Notes: a model not told the origin generated them from the letters alone. A stretch of DNA of 64,000 bases from Petaurus breviceps papuanus (GCA_028583685.1 JAMXIF010000043.1:6772907-6836906); one strand, 5' to 3'; shown: positions 20,890 through 32,239, counted from the first letter of the stretch. Translations and numbers: made by a program.

Positions 20890-21380
20890 CTAAATTGAGA
20901 AATAAACCAAGGAAACTAAAAGACAGAGGTGAGGAGGTAGAGCATTCAGACTAGGCCTATAGGTATCACATTCAAATCAAAATATTTCACATGTATAGGC
21001 CGTAGTAGAGTTTTCAAAGTGCTTTCTTCACAGTTTTTTTTTTGCAATGAGTGATTTGGACTCCAAGTATATTTTCCATTACAACATACTTCAAATAGCA
21101 AACAATACAAGACAGTATATAGTCTTATTTTGCCATCATTAAGTTTCCAAAAAAAATTTCAGGTGAAACATTATGTGAGGTACTGAGTCATTTCCATAGG
21201 AATAGGGTCATAAATCTGAAAAATAGAGACAGCATTTAATGTTACAATGGGATGTGTGACTTCATGTTAAGGTTTGGCTATAATATATAAGTAATTTCAA
21301 TGTCAAATTGGTCAGAGTAACTTTGTGTGGTGTACGCTTCTATTCTGCTATATGTTAATTATATACCACATCATTATACA
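20890..21380. other. Unassigned stretch
   Basis: AT-rich, with a weak MIR-like tail near 21,000-21,030 in antisense. No frame or RNA recognised. Confidence 0.4.
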
Positions 21381-21384
21381 TAGC

Positions 21385-21640
21385 TAGATTGCATAGTAGA
21401 TAGAGCAACATGCCCAGGGTCAGAAAGAACTGAGTTCAAATCCAGCCTCAGATACTTACTAGTTGTGTGACCCTGGAAAAGTCCTTTAACCCTGTTTGCC
21501 TCAGTTTTCTCATCTATAAAATGAGCAGGAGAAGGAAATGACAAACCACTCTGGTTTCTTTGTCAAAAAAAGAAAAAACACCAAAACCCAAAAGTTATCT
21601 TTCAAGAGTCAGCATGACTAAAAATGACTAAACAACAAAA
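21385..21640 (+). mobile_element. Mar1-type SINE
   Basis: Full-length sense copy: head 'gattgcatagtagatagagc', 'gagttcaaatccagcctcag', 'ttgcctcagttttctcatct', then the RTE-like tail 'agagtcagcatgactaaaaa' and an ACAACAAAAACA end. Diverged in the tail. Confidence 0.88.
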
Positions 21641-21644
21641 ACAA

Positions 21645-22370
21645 CATATGATTATAAGTGCTATAAACATTCAGAGGAAATTAAAATCATGAAGATCCAA
21701 GTAGTCAGGGACAGCTTCATGCTAAGCATGTGTAGCATCAAGCACCTGGCTGGTAGCACAGGTTCTTAAATCTGCTTTTCTAAAGGAAAGCAACTTAAAA
21801 TGGGTTAACAATCTTACTTTAATCAAACATATATCATTTACCTAGTTCAGGTGAAAAAGTCAGCACCCTGAACTTCAGAGAATACAAACAGAAGTTACAA
21901 GCAGACAAAAATAAATACGGACTGAGAAACAGACAAGCCGACAGGGCTTCCAGCTGTCTGACCATTACATCAATACCTAGTTAGTTACCAAAGAGGGAAG
22001 CACCAACATCTGGGTTTTCAAAGCTGGGGGGCTCAATGGCTGCCCAGAGTCTCATCTGGCCAAATCACACAACTCTTCCCAAAGTGAGCCCCAAAGCAAA
22101 ACCTCACATCAGTGTATGTATGTATATATAGCCTTCTTCTGGGTCAGAGACTATCACAACCCTTGTGACCCAATGCCCAATCACACAGCATCAAGGTATT
22201 AGCATTCCTGAAAATCAAGCCTCCTACCACAGGTTCCATGTGACCACATTCAGCCTATTAGGGGGAAGACTATATTTTCAAATCAGGGAAGGTTCTCCGA
22301 TTCACTTAAGCCTGTCCAGGGGCCAACGGGCAGAGAAGATCTTCAGATTCCCATTATAGAATGTCACCTG
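21645..22370. other. Unassigned stretch
   Basis: No repeat recognised. It includes a short TGTATGTATGTATA run at 22,114. The small frame at 22,165-22,359 is unsupported. Confidence 0.4.
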
Positions 22371-23145
22371 AATCCTACCCCTCTTTCTAATTTTCCTATT
22401 TCTATTAAATATCTCACCGTCTTTCCAGTCCTTTGTGTTTGCAACCTCAAAGTCATCCTTGACACTTTCCACCATATATCTAAATTCCTAGCTCCATGAT
22501 GTTCTCACATTAATTTCCAATATCCACTACCTCTCTAGTTCCAATCCTTATTACCTCTTTCCTGGACTGTTACAAGAGCCCCCTAATTAGTCTCCTCCTT
22601 ATAGCCCCTCTCCTTTCCAAAGAGACATTTTCCAACTGAAGGTTTGACCTCATTTCCATGTTTAAAGAGCTCCAGTCTTTCCCTACTTCCTTGAAGATAA
22701 AATACAAAGTCTACTGCTTTGTGTTTAAAGACCTCCACATGATGGTTCCAACCTATCTCTCCAGACTGGTTGTCCAGTGCTCCCCCTCAATTTCTCTGTC
22801 TTCCACCTAAACTTTCACTTATCAGTCCCCATTGTGAATATTCTATCGCCATTCTAGGTGCTTTGGTCTTTGCTCTACCCCATGACTGGAGTCCACACCC
22901 TCCTCACCTCTGCCTCTGAAAAACCTTCACTCCCTTCAAGGCTCAGCTCAAGTACCAACCCCTACATCAAGCCCTTCCTGGTCTCCCCAGTCAGTGGTGC
23001 TCACTTCACTTCTGAAATTACTTTGTATTGGCATCTCTATGCACATGCTGTTTGGCTCCAATAGAACCTTGAGGACTGGGACTGGTTCATTTTGATTTTT
23101 ATAACCCCAACATCTAGCACAATTAATAAATGCTTTTTGAATTGA
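22370..23145 (+). mobile_element. L2 LINE, ORF2 end and 3'UTR
   Basis: Sense L2: 'tttgcaacctcaaagtcatc' at 22,438, 'cctggactgttacaagagcc' at 22,561, 'ccagtctttccctacttcc', 'tggagtccacaccctcctca' at 22,887, and the tail 'aattaataaatgctttttga' at 23,121. One of the longest L2 remnants here. The open frames in it are on opposing strands and are not host genes. Confidence 0.82.
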
Positions 23146-23149
23146 ACTA

Positions 23150-24200
23150 AATCTTAAAAGGTGGGTATGAATTGGATGAAGCAGAGAAGACGAAAAAGCC
23201 ATTCCCAGAGAGGGAAAGTGTTACCAGTTCCATAACTTGAAAAAGCATGCACTGAGGTCTGTGTATTTTGGTTGCCAAGAAAATCACTTGCCTGTTCCAA
23301 TGACAGGTGGGTCAATTTTTCACCAGAGACCTTTATGATTATTGATTAAGACAATAAAGTTTGGTTGAGTGTTGACTACCATAAAATTCCTGAGAGAATA
23401 GCTGATAACTCAATTTCTTTTCAGATGTTCTCTCAAAAGTGTCATTTTAATTTGATTATGAAGTCCCCAGTCCTCTTGAAATATTAATTAACTTAGCCCT
23501 TTGGTCTTCTCTCTGAGCTGTCATTAGCCCCCCTGGTATCAGCACTCATGATAATTATTCTCTTTGGGTCCTTGTTGCATAACTGACCCCACAGCATCCT
23601 CTGCCTTTATTTCCTTGCAATGAATGTTTATCTGGATCTAATTGAATTAATATAGTCACTGCTCCTATCTTCTTCCTGCCAATGATTCTCTTTTTGCTTC
23701 CTCATGCTAATTAGTAGCCAGACACACATGGGGCCCCCATGCAAATTGAACCCCTCTGCTGTTCCTGGCTCTTTGGCTCCAGGGGCTTAATTAATACTGG
23801 GTCCACCTGCCTACCTAGTGATTCTAACATCTGTGTAGCCTGAGGAACTTCTGTCACACTTTGGAGCTGCTAATGGCAGCCTGTCTGCAGAGCCTGACAT
23901 GTAGGCTGGAGGCATCTTACTGAAGCCTTTGGCCACATTATTTCTTGACTCACGAGCATGCCGTGGTTCCTTATTTCCTAAAGGAAATGATTTCACCCTT
24001 ATATCTGAACTCCATTAGATGTATTCTTAAGGTCCCTCCATAACCCCACATCTCCCTATTTAATCCAGCTTTCTGTCTTTACAGCATGAAACCTGAAGGA
24101 CTCAGAACCATGTTTTCTTATTACATAGCATAGTCATTTCTACATTTCATTGATTATTCTCATCTTACAGGTTATTGAAAATCTCAAGAAATACTAAAAG
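23150..24200. other. Repeat-free block rich in TAAT motifs, candidate enhancer-like sequence
   Basis: About 1 kb with no repeat I recognise. Homeodomain-type cores cluster: ATTAATTAAC at 23,484, CTAATTGAATTAAT at 23,638, GCTAATTAG at 23,707, CTTAATTAATA at 23,787. Bipartite TGACAGGT and CAGCCTG motifs also occur. No exon signature is visible. Function is inference from the lack of repeats and motif density. Confidence 0.4.
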
Positions 24201-24379
24201 AAATTAGGAACAGTGTGTGTAAAAGGCATAAGGATGTGGTCCTGCGGACTTCTCCACAGTCAGTCTAAAAGAGATTAGGACTCTCACAGGCAGGGCATCA
24301 GTAAAGAGAACATATCTAGAGGCCTTAGCTACCCAGCTATCTCCACTAGTGTCTTCCCCTCCATCTATCCCTGAAATCC

Positions 24380-24490
24380 AGATTCTCCTATGTGCTGAGT
24401 CTGTGTCCCCATATTGTTTCTTGGTCCTATTCCTGACTTGCTTTGTGATATCAGGCAAGTCATTAACTACACTGTCCCTTGGATGAAAAG
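24380..24490 (+). mobile_element. MIR fragment
   Basis: 'cctgacttgctttgtgatat' followed by 'caggcaagtcattaact' is a sense MIR core. Confidence 0.6.
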
Positions 24491-24589
24491 AGAATGGCCA
24501 TTCCTGGCCTAGGCATAAGGGACCACTCATGTCATTCAACTGGCACTACAGCTATGCTGCACTGTCTTGTTTTTCATCTTCTTATGTGT

Positions 24590-24625
24590 TGTGCGTGTGT
24601 GTGTGTATGTGTGTGTGTGTGTGTG
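24590..24625 (+). repeat. (GT)n microsatellite
   Basis: About seventeen GT units interrupted by GC and AT once each. Confidence 0.96.
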
Positions 24626-24629
24626 CACT

Positions 24630-25335
24630 GACTTCCAGTTAGTTTTAAAGTTTCTAGGAGGCCTCAACCTTTACGTACTTGTTAGTATCCCTTGTGAATG
24701 GCAAAAAGTAGGAATTTAATAAGTTGGTTGGTGATGCTGATTGATGATGACTTATGCCCAGGGCTCTCAAATGCAGCTCTCAGAGGCAGTAGTTGCATTC
24801 CCAGAGATACAGCTTAGTCACTTGTCACAGAATGACCTTTTTATGCAATTGCTTGTGCCAAAAATTTGATCTCCCCAGCCATCAGAAAGAGGGAATACAT
24901 AGACAACACACAGCATCCTCATCCATCTTCCCATAAGTCATGGTACAGAAAGAGACGTAGAGATGAGGCCATGTCATTTTTTTGGGATCTGAAATAAATC
25001 AAGCACCCCTATCAGCTGCAGATTTACCTCAGTATGATTTTCTCTCTACAAATAACCAAATGCTCCAAAAGTCTACATGGTTGCAGGCAGCCTCGTTGAT
25101 TGTTTACTGGCAGCAGCCAGTATTCTTTTTTTTCCTTCCTCCATCCCTCCCACCCCATATCAATAAGGCCAGGGCAATGCAGTATGTGACCAACTGCTGC
25201 TTTCCTTTTGCCATATCACTGAGTTAGCTACCTGATACTCACCCTACCACTTCCCAAAGCCAAACCTTTCTACTGTGAAAAGTAGTTTTGTACCTGGGTA
25301 CTTCTGGTGAAGCTCTGACTAGAAAGGGGGCATAG
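24630..25335. other. Mostly unassigned
   Basis: A weak L2-type tail lies at 24,690-24,735 ('aggaatttaataagttggtt'). The remainder has no recognised repeat. A T-run at 25,125 is followed by pyrimidines but not by a plausible exon. Confidence 0.4.
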
Positions 25336-25343
25336 AAAAGCAT

Positions 25344-25430
25344 CTATATCTATATATGTATATATATATATATATACATGCATATATATGTATATATACA
25401 TGCATATATATGTATATATATACATACATA
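25344..25430 (+). repeat. (TATATG/TA)n microsatellite
   Basis: Mixed TA, TATG and TACATGCA units over about 85 bases. Confidence 0.95.
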
Positions 25431-25524
25431 AATCATGTTCAGTCCCCTAGACCAAACTATTTTCCAGTTGAACACCATCCCTACTTAAATTGGCAATCTG
25501 AAGCTTTCCATACCTCATGATAAA

Positions 25525-25840
25525 CTTGGACCAGAGAGACCATCTAGGAGGCTATTGCCATAATCTAGTGGGCTGAAAGGTTGCAAAGACCTGAATTATG
25601 TTATGATTGAGTGAGTATAAAGAAAGGGATAGATGAGAAAGATATTGTGGAGGTAGAATCAATAAATTAATTGTTCAGGGGATAACAGAGAGGAAACATT
25701 CAAGGATAATTCTGAGGTTGTGAACTTGGGTGACTGAAAGATGAAAGCACCACCATCAACAGAAATAGGGAGGTTTGAGGGAGGGCCTATTTTAGAGAAG
25801 AAGATAATGAGTTCAGCTTCAGAAACAAAGTAAAGCCAGA
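25525..25840 (-). mobile_element. L2 LINE, first part of a split antisense copy
   Basis: 'ctaggaggctattgccataa' at 25,545, 'gatattgtggaggtagaatc' at 25,641, 'ttgtgaacttgggtgactga' at 25,718, 'aaatagggaggtttgaggga' at 25,763. It resumes at 26,665 after about 800 bases of SINE insertions. Confidence 0.8.
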
Positions 25841-25879
25841 AAAACATCTCTGCCAGGAATCCTGGCATTTAATGTCATT

Positions 25880-25952
25880 TTAAGCTTTGCAAAGCACTTT
25901 AAATATGTTCTCTCACTTGATTTTCACAATAACTCTATGAGGTAAATGCCTT
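25880..25952 (-). mobile_element. MIR SINE, tail part (split by Mar1)
   Basis: 'aagctttgcaaagcacttta' and 'cacaataactctatgaggta' are the antisense MIR 3' part. The core follows the inserted Mar1 at 26,205. Confidence 0.75.
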
Positions 25953-25954
25953 GT

Positions 25955-26198
25955 ATTATTCAGTCATTTCAGTCCTGTCTGACTCTATGACCCCATCTGG
26001 AATTTTCTTGGCAAAGATACTAGAGTGGTTTGCCGTTTCCTTCTCCAGCTCATTTTATAGAAGAGAAAACTGAGGCAAACAGGATTAAGTGGTTTGCCCA
26101 GGGTCACACAGTTAGGTAAGTGTCTGAGGCTGGATTTGAACTCAGGTCTTCCTGACTCCAAGCCTAGCAACTCTCTCCACTGCATCACCTAGTTGCAC
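25955..26198 (-). mobile_element. Mar1-type SINE nested in a MIR
   Basis: The RTE-like tail 'cagtcatttcagtcctgtct' starts it, then 'ttggcaaagatactagagtg', 'gcaaacaggattaagtggtt', 'tttgaactcaggtcttcctg' and the head 'catcacctagttgcacc'. Similar flanks 'aggtaaatgcctt' and 'aggtgagtgcttt' are the likely aged target duplication. Confidence 0.92.
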
Positions 26199-26204
26199 CA
26201 AGGT

Positions 26205-26345
26205 GAGTGCTTTAGAAATTGTTATCCTCATTTTGTAGATGAAAGAATCGAGGCCAGAAAGATTAAGTGACTTGCCCATTGTCACATAACTAATAAGTAT
26301 TTGAGGCAGGATTTGAACACGGGTCTTGAGTCCAGTACTCTATGA
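26205..26345 (-). mobile_element. MIR SINE, core and head (split by Mar1)
   Basis: 'cctcattttgtagatgaaag', 'agattaagtgacttgcccat' and 'ggcaggatttgaacacgggt' complete the copy begun at 25,880. Confidence 0.78.
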
Positions 26346-26374
26346 CCTTATTTCGTATTGCCTCTATAAAAACA

Positions 26375-26640
26375 TGTATGAGACAGTGTTGTACAATGGA
26401 TAGAACCTTGACTTTGAACCATGAACACATGAGTTTTAATCCTGCCACAATATGTGATCCTGGACAAACCATTTGACTTCTCTGGATCTAAGTTTCCTCA
26501 TCTATAAAAGGAAAGAACTGTATTTGGTGGCCCCTATTTATCTTTCCAGCTTTATTCTATGAACCTTTGCTGCTGAGCTCCTAACACAAGGCTTCACAGA
26601 CAGTAAGTGCTTCAAATGTTTACTGAGTTGAATGAATTAA
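26375..26640 (+). mobile_element. MIR-type SINE with long 3' part
   Basis: 'gagacagtgttgtacaatgg', 'ggacaaaccatttgacttct' and 'agtttcctcatctataaaag', then a tail with 'agtaagtgcttcaaatgttt'. Almost full length. Confidence 0.72.
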
Positions 26641-26654
26641 TTGAATCCAAGAAG

Positions 26655-26925
26655 AGTGATGTCCAGAGGTACTTGGGATGCAAGACTGGAAGATCAGGAG
26701 AGAGATTACCATTGTACACATAAATTTACTACATAAAGATAATTGAAGCCATAGAATTTAATTAAATCAGTGAAAGAGAAAAATACATATGACTACGTCT
26801 TAGGGAACACCATAATTAGAGGTTGGGAAATGAAGGCTGACTTAACAAAGGAGATTAAGAAGCAATAGTCAAAAAGGTAGGAGGAGAACCAGAAAAGAGA
26901 GGTATCAAAAAAAGACAGATCTTTT
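26655..26925 (-). mobile_element. L2 LINE, second part of the split antisense copy
   Basis: 'gaagatcaggagagagatta' continues directly from 25,840 in L2 order, followed by 'aaagataattgaagccatag', 'cttagggaacaccataatta' and 'aggtaggaggagaaccagaa'. Confidence 0.75.
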
Positions 26926-26929
26926 TATA

Positions 26930-27655
26930 AGCTCTGAACCTCTTTGAAATAAATTAAATTCTTATGGCCTAATAAAACTATAATTGGGTGTTTAGCTCCT
27001 TCCAAATGGTAGTATCAGGTTTTCAGGGTAGTCTGGATAGTGATCAGTTTGCAGTTCATCATGAAATAATTCCTTTTTACTACAGTAAATTTCTTGCAGT
27101 AATAAATGACTGGAAGCCATATATACCCCAAGTTTCTGACCTGTTCTCTTCTTCCAGCAAATTTTGAACCATTAATAATCATGCCTGAGATACCACAAAG
27201 AAAGGCGAAAGCCAGTTTAGCTCCCATAACAAAGGTACAACCACAAAGGATATCTTTGATCCCAGAAATCTTCCTCTCTTCTATGCCATTCCATTTGTAC
27301 AATATTCCCTTCCTCAACAACAACATAATATTCTAACATAATAGCATTCTTATAGCCTTGAGAGCTCAGAAATGAACTGTCTGTAAAGGGAGAACCTTAA
27401 CTTTGCCTGGCATAATCCAATCCCAGATGGCCAACGCATGCATACAGTTCATTTCTAATCCTTCCAAACCCAGAAGAGATTTCTAAAAAGTTTACCTTAG
27501 TCTGATGGAAGATATTTCTCAGACATATGACTTAGACAAGGGTGATACAAATAGATGAGTAAATCTCACACCAGCATGATAGGCTCCTGTTCATCTTGGC
27601 AAAAAAAAAAATAGAATGGCATCCCAATATCTCACAACATATTGATCAAAGAATT
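26930..27655. other. Unassigned stretch
   Basis: Overlapping open frames on both strands (27,015-27,326 minus, 27,106-27,336 plus) have no recognisable domain. Absence of repeats makes it a minor candidate for single-copy function. Confidence 0.4.
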
Positions 27656-27827
27656 CTGCCAATGGGGCAGTTAGGTGGTGCAGTAAATAGAGCACTGGCC
27701 CTGAAGTCAGGAGGATCTGAGTTCAAATCCAGCCTCAGACACTTGACACAACTACCTGTGTGACCTTGGACAAGTCATTTAACCCCAATTGCCTTGCCTT
27801 CCCCCCTCCAAAAAAAAGTCCTGCCAA
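27656..27827 (+). mobile_element. Short A-tailed marsupial SINE
   Basis: Body 27,663-27,820: 'ggggcagttaggtggtgcag', 'gagcactggccctgaagtca', 'gacacttgacacaactacct', 'aaccccaattgcc', then A8. CTGCCAA repeats flank it at 27,656-27,662 and 27,821-27,827. Well preserved, so relatively young. Confidence 0.93.
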
Positions 27828-27829
27828 AA

Positions 27830-28305
27830 ATTTATTAATCAAACACCAGAACCTTGGTCGTGTATTACCCACTATGACTTGACTAAAATAAATTCAATTC
27901 TCAGTAGTCCCATAATCTTAGCAGTTAGGTCCTCCAATTTTGTCCTGCATAGAAATCCCAGCTTATCTTCACCCCAAGAATAATCATCTCAAGGGGACAT
28001 GTTTCTTCTCCCCTAGCTCCTGTTCCACTTCCTGACAGACATCTATTTCCTGGCTAGATACTTCATTCATTTTTCCTTCATTCCTCATGCATTCCTAGTC
28101 AACTTGGTAGCCTGAAACAATATCAAGAAATCTCCCAACATAAGGTTCTTCTTTCACATTGTCCACCAGTCAGGGGCACTGTTATGGAAGCAGAGACCAT
28201 GATGGCTATTGTACCTTTGCAACATAGGAGCTGATAGACCTTTTATTCATCACTAACTGCATAGGTTTGAAAACTCTCCAAACCTCCCAAATGTCCTATT
28301 CCAAC
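27830..28305. other. Unassigned stretch
   Basis: Pyrimidine-rich, no recognised repeat or exon. Confidence 0.4.
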
Positions 28306-28309
28306 AATA

Positions 28310-28560
28310 ATAATAGTAATGACTAGCATGCATATAGTGCCTTAAAGTTTGCAAAGAAATTTAAAAATAATATCTCATTTGATCTTCACAACAACTTTAT
28401 AAGTATAATTATTAGCCCTATTTTACAGATGAAGAAACTGAGGCAAAGGTTAAGCAATTTGCCCAAGGTCATATAGCTAGTAAGTGTCTAACGTCAGATT
28501 TAAACATAGGTCTTTCTGACTCCAGGTCAAATGCTCCATCATCTTTATCAACTTGTTTCA
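28310..28560 (-). mobile_element. MIR SINE, near full length
   Basis: 'gtgccttaaagtttgcaaag', 'gatcttcacaacaactttat', 'cagatgaagaaactgaggca', 'ttgcccaaggtcatatagct' and 'ctttctgactccaggtcaaa' run in antisense order. Confidence 0.82.
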
Positions 28561-28689
28561 GACACCCAGTTAAAACCTATCACCTCTAGTATTTCAAAGA
28601 AATCCACAAGAACTAATTGCATTTTAATTGTACTTTTAATTCTCTCCTAAGTATCATCACAAATTCTGCCCCTTCCCAAGCCAGAATTA

Positions 28690-29470
28690 TGTTGAATTAA
28701 AGAACTTCAGAGTGGCCAAGAACCGCAAAGGTCATTGTGTCCAACCAATACCTATAAAAATAATTCCCACTTCTACAACATACTTTGCCAGCAGTCAACC
28801 AGACAATGCTTGAAGATCTCCAGTGAGAAGAAACTCCTTCCCTCCCAAAGCAGCCTGTTCCACTTTTGGCAACTGTGATTATAAGGAAGATTTTCTTAAT
28901 GTGAAGCCTAAATTTGGCTTTTTACAACTTCAACCCATTACTCTTAGATTTTTACCCAGGAACAAAATAGAACAAACTTAATCCGACATCCACATGATAG
29001 ACTTTAAGACACTTGCAGACAACTAGCATGTTGCCTTCTGTCTTCTTTTCTTCAGGCCCAATGGCCAACTCCTTACTAAAGCCCCTAGATCATGTTCATG
29101 CTCAGTCATGACTTCCCCCATCTTATCCTAATGAAAATGATGTTTAACCTCTGAATAACAGAGACCATGGAACAAACGCAGAGCTGCTTGGCCTCGTTTG
29201 GACATTCTGATCATCAACGTCTTTCCTGAACTGTGGTGCCCAGTTTGTAGTGGTCTGGCCAGGCCCAAGCACAGTTGGAAAATCGCATTTTTTAATTCTG
29301 AAGCTATGCCTCCCGGTAAAACTTAAGATCAGATTTACTTTATTGACCACCATATTGCATTAAATCTTTACCTTGAGCTTATAGTTCACTAAAGTGCCTA
29401 GATGAGATTCATGCTGAGCTACAATTTTCCCCATCTTGTCCTAGTGAAACTGATGTTTCAATCTATGAAT
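28690..29470 (-). mobile_element. L3/CR1 LINE 3' part with internal duplication
   Basis: Antisense CR1-type order: 'ccacttttggcaactgtgat', 'cttcaacccattactcttag', 'atgttgccttctgtcttctt', 'ctgaactgtggtgcccagtt' at 29,227, 'gagcttatagttcactaaag' at 29,373. A ~120-base segment occurs twice, at 29,085-29,207 (out of order) and 29,395-29,516 (expected place). Confidence 0.78.
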
Positions 29471-29516
29471 GACAGACCATGGAGCAGATAGAGAGCTGCT
29501 TGGGCTCTGGCCACAA

Positions 29517-29945
29517 TGAAAGATACAAGCTATTTGGGGATGATGAAGAAATGCCTTTATTGGCCAATAAGAGTGAAGAGCCACTGGTAACGATGGATCT
29601 TTAAAAGGAAGTGACCCGCCAGTGTCTCTCTTCTCTTCTCCACTGCAGAAAGAGTCAGGACTATTCCAGTCTATCCCTAGAGGGGTGAGGAGAGAAGGAT
29701 GCTGCCCTTCCCTCACCCTGACAGAATGGTGACCACTCCCAGGTGGCAGCAGAAGCAGGGGGGATTTACCTAAACGAGTTTGAGCCTAGGCTTCATTGGA
29801 TCTTCTGCTTAGTGTTTCTGTGATTCTTTGCCTCATTGAAGGTGACCAAACAGTGATGCCATGATGGACATGTCTAGCCTTGGGGGTTACCTTCTGACTA
29901 TGAGAGGTCCTGGGCCCATTGTTCAGAGCTAACTCGTTGGGGTGT
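29517..29945. other. Unassigned stretch
   Basis: Single-copy-looking. The minus-strand frames at 29,441-29,716 and 29,786-29,980 show no domain. Confidence 0.4.
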
Positions 29946-29951
29946 AAAGGT

Positions 29952-30125
29952 ACAGTCAGGTAGGGCAGTGAATAGAGCACCAGGCCTGCAATCAGGATGG
30001 CTTGAGTTCAAATCTGACCTCAGAATACCTACTAGCTTTGTGATCCTAGGCAAATCGCTTAATCTCTGTTTGCCTCACTTTCCTCATTTGCAAAACGTGG
30101 ATGTAATTAGAATAATTGGATAATT
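29952..30125 (+). mobile_element. Marsupial SINE, Mar1-like head
   Basis: 'gtagggcagtgaatagagca', 'gagttcaaatctgacctcag' and 'tgcctcactttcctcatttg' are the head and core. The RTE-like tail is missing or lost. Confidence 0.8.
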
Positions 30126-30239
30126 GTTCAAATGTCAATTGTACATTTGCCTAAAAGATTATTTTATAAAGTACTCACACACAAAGCTCACAGAGTGGTC
30201 AGAGGAAGTGATACAAGGACACTCTCAAGATCTCTCTGA

Positions 30240-30550
30240 AGAACTTTGGAATTGATTGTGAAACATAGGTGATGCTGGCACAGGACTACACAGCATGGTA
30301 TGTTGGCATTAAAGAATGTACTGTGCTCCATGAGCAAAGCAGAATAGCAGTAGCTCAAAAGAAATATGAGATGAACAATTTTAGAGACGTCTCCAGTTCA
30401 AATATTGATCCGCAATATTTGTGCGCTACCTTGAGCCGTGTGCAATACAAGTGGTCTGATCAGCCACAGTTGAACACATTGCACACTGATTCTGACATAG
30501 TGATGTCATTTTGGTCCTTGATCACAAAGGGCAACAACCAACCCGCCAAA
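30240..30550 (+). mobile_element. RTE LINE C-terminal coding and 3' end
   Basis: 'cagcatggtatgttggcatt' near 30,291 to 'gatgtcattttggtccttga' and 'tcacaaagggcaacaaccaa' at 30,503-30,540 matches the end of marsupial RTE. The open frame from 30,269 reads QDYTAWYVGIKECTV and includes VLHEQSRIAVAQKKYEMNN, then runs into the 3'UTR. It is RTE-related and not a host gene. 5'-truncated. Confidence 0.8.
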
Positions 30551-30734
30551 CATGCCCAGGAAAACACTGGCACAACACACTGTTCCCTTTGCTACCCTTC
30601 TGCTGGATACTGGGAATGACGTACACATGACACGCACAGGCACACTTACATAGTGGCAAAGTTTGCTAGGGATCCCAAATAATACAGTTCCACCACATTC
30701 CTGAATCTCAAAGATTTACCTGAATCTGAATTTT

Positions 30735-30872
30735 AAATTCAACAGAAAGAGTACTGACTTCAGAGTCAGAGGTCCTGGGTTCAAATTCCATCTTTGATGC
30801 TATATATAATTCTGAGCAAACCAATTTATCCTTCCAGGGCCTTGGGTCTCTCATTTGTAAAATGAGAGAGTT
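30735..30872 (+). mobile_element. MIR SINE
   Basis: 'agtactgacttcagagtcag', 'aggtcctgggttcaaattcc' and 'ctctcatttgtaaaatgaga' follow the sense MIR head and core. Confidence 0.8.
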
Positions 30873-30879
30873 GAAATAT

Positions 30880-31290
30880 GAAGATCAATTGCAGAAATCA
30901 TGGATGCTTACCTTTGAAAAGAGAAAATTAAGGAGCAACATGATAGTTGTCAAGAATTTGAAGGATTTGTGAGAATAGGGATTAGGTTTGTTCTTTCTGG
31001 TCTCTGAGGACAGAAAAAGGAACAATAGACAGAAGTTGCCAAGAGATGAAATTAGGTTTGACGTGTAGATAAACTTCCTAACAATTACTCTGTCCAAAAG
31101 TGGAATGGGTTTCTTTAAGAAGTAATAGGTTCTCCATCTTGGAGGTCTTCAAGCTGAGGCTGCATTGACCACTTGTTGAGGATGTTACAGCAGGGACTCT
31201 TTTGCTGTGGAGACTGGAGTAGATATCCATTGGGATTCCTTCCAACTCTCCAATTCTGTGATTTTATGATCAGGTATCTTTTAGGTCCAG
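30880..31290 (+). mobile_element. L3/CR1 LINE 3' end
   Basis: 'acatgatagttgtcaagaat' at 30,939, 'cttcctaacaattactctgt' at 31,073, 'ccaaaagtggaatgggtttc' at 31,093, 'ttggaggtcttcaagctgag' at 31,139, 'ccttccaactctccaattct' at 31,238. The best sense L3 copy in the window. Confidence 0.85.
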
Positions 31291-31620
31291 CTCTGGATCT
31301 CTGATTCTATGGCTTCTTTCCAATTACAAATTACCTCATCCAAGTTTCCACGGTTGTTATGAGCCACCACTCTTCCTCTTCCCTAAATCTCCTGGCTACA
31401 CACTGCTCTCAAATGCCAATAATGTCAGTAGTGATCCAGCTGCTCCCAGCTCCCTTGTTCTTCCCAGACACAATGGTGACAATGAAAATAAAACAAAAAA
31501 AAATAGCTGTTCACATGCTTTGAAATAAAAGTACTATGTGAGTACACAGTGTTCTAAGAGAGAATTGTGTCTATGCAAATGAGAAAGAAATTAAATCAAA
31601 TTGTGTGTCTGATAATCTAG
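31290..31620. other. Unassigned stretch
   Basis: No repeat or exon recognised. Confidence 0.4.
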
Positions 31621-31780
31621 CATTTTGATTCCAACTGGGTCTTGCAGTTCCTCTGAAATCTTGGACAAATTACTTAGTCCCTCTGCCTGAGGTATAAATG
31701 GAGATAATAATATTTACCTAGCTCCCTGCTTTCAGGATTAATTGCTGCATATATTTAACAAGGCAATATCTCCAATCAAC
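31620..31780 (+). mobile_element. MIR fragment
   Basis: 'gacaaattacttagtccctc' and 'ataaatggagataataatat' fit a sense MIR. Confidence 0.6.
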
Positions 31781-32235
31781 TGTTTCCTGTAATCTAGCAG
31801 AATGCATAATTTTAATTCTCTGGTGTCCAGCTGCTCAGTATTCTCTTGTCTCAGAGTCTATCCCAAGGAAATATTCAATAAAATTGTTTACAGTTATGTT
31901 ACTGGAAAGCTAATGAAGTTAACTTTGCTTTCCTTACTGAATCCAAAGTTTTGTATACAGCATGTTCAGGCTACCATGAGATCAAACAAGAGAATTTTAG
32001 GCAGAAAGATCTTCTGGATTGAGACTGAGGATGAGCTAATTGGGGAAACTAGGTGACTATCTTTTCAGAATGGGCTTCCTCATTTTCTATCAACTAATTG
32101 AGTTTTTCCAATTGCTAAGGGTAAAACATACTGAAATACCACCAATTCCAGAAGTTGGTCTGTTTTTTAATGGATTTAATACTAAAATGATAAGGGAAGC
32201 TGTAAATGGGGGGAGGAGGGGAGAAAGGGAAACCT
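31780..32235. other. Unassigned stretch
   Basis: Plus-strand open frames at 31,802-32,056 and 32,040-32,324 overlap in different frames, lack domains and the second runs into an L1. I do not call a gene. Confidence 0.4.
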
Positions 32236-32239
32236 TGTA

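Noticed and set aside
24204-24539. 111-codon open frame, minus strand
   Set aside because: Overlaps a sense MIR, has no domain and no splice or promoter support.
30269-30619. 116-codon open frame, plus strand
   Set aside because: Its first part is RTE LINE coding sequence and it reads through the RTE 3' end into flanking DNA.
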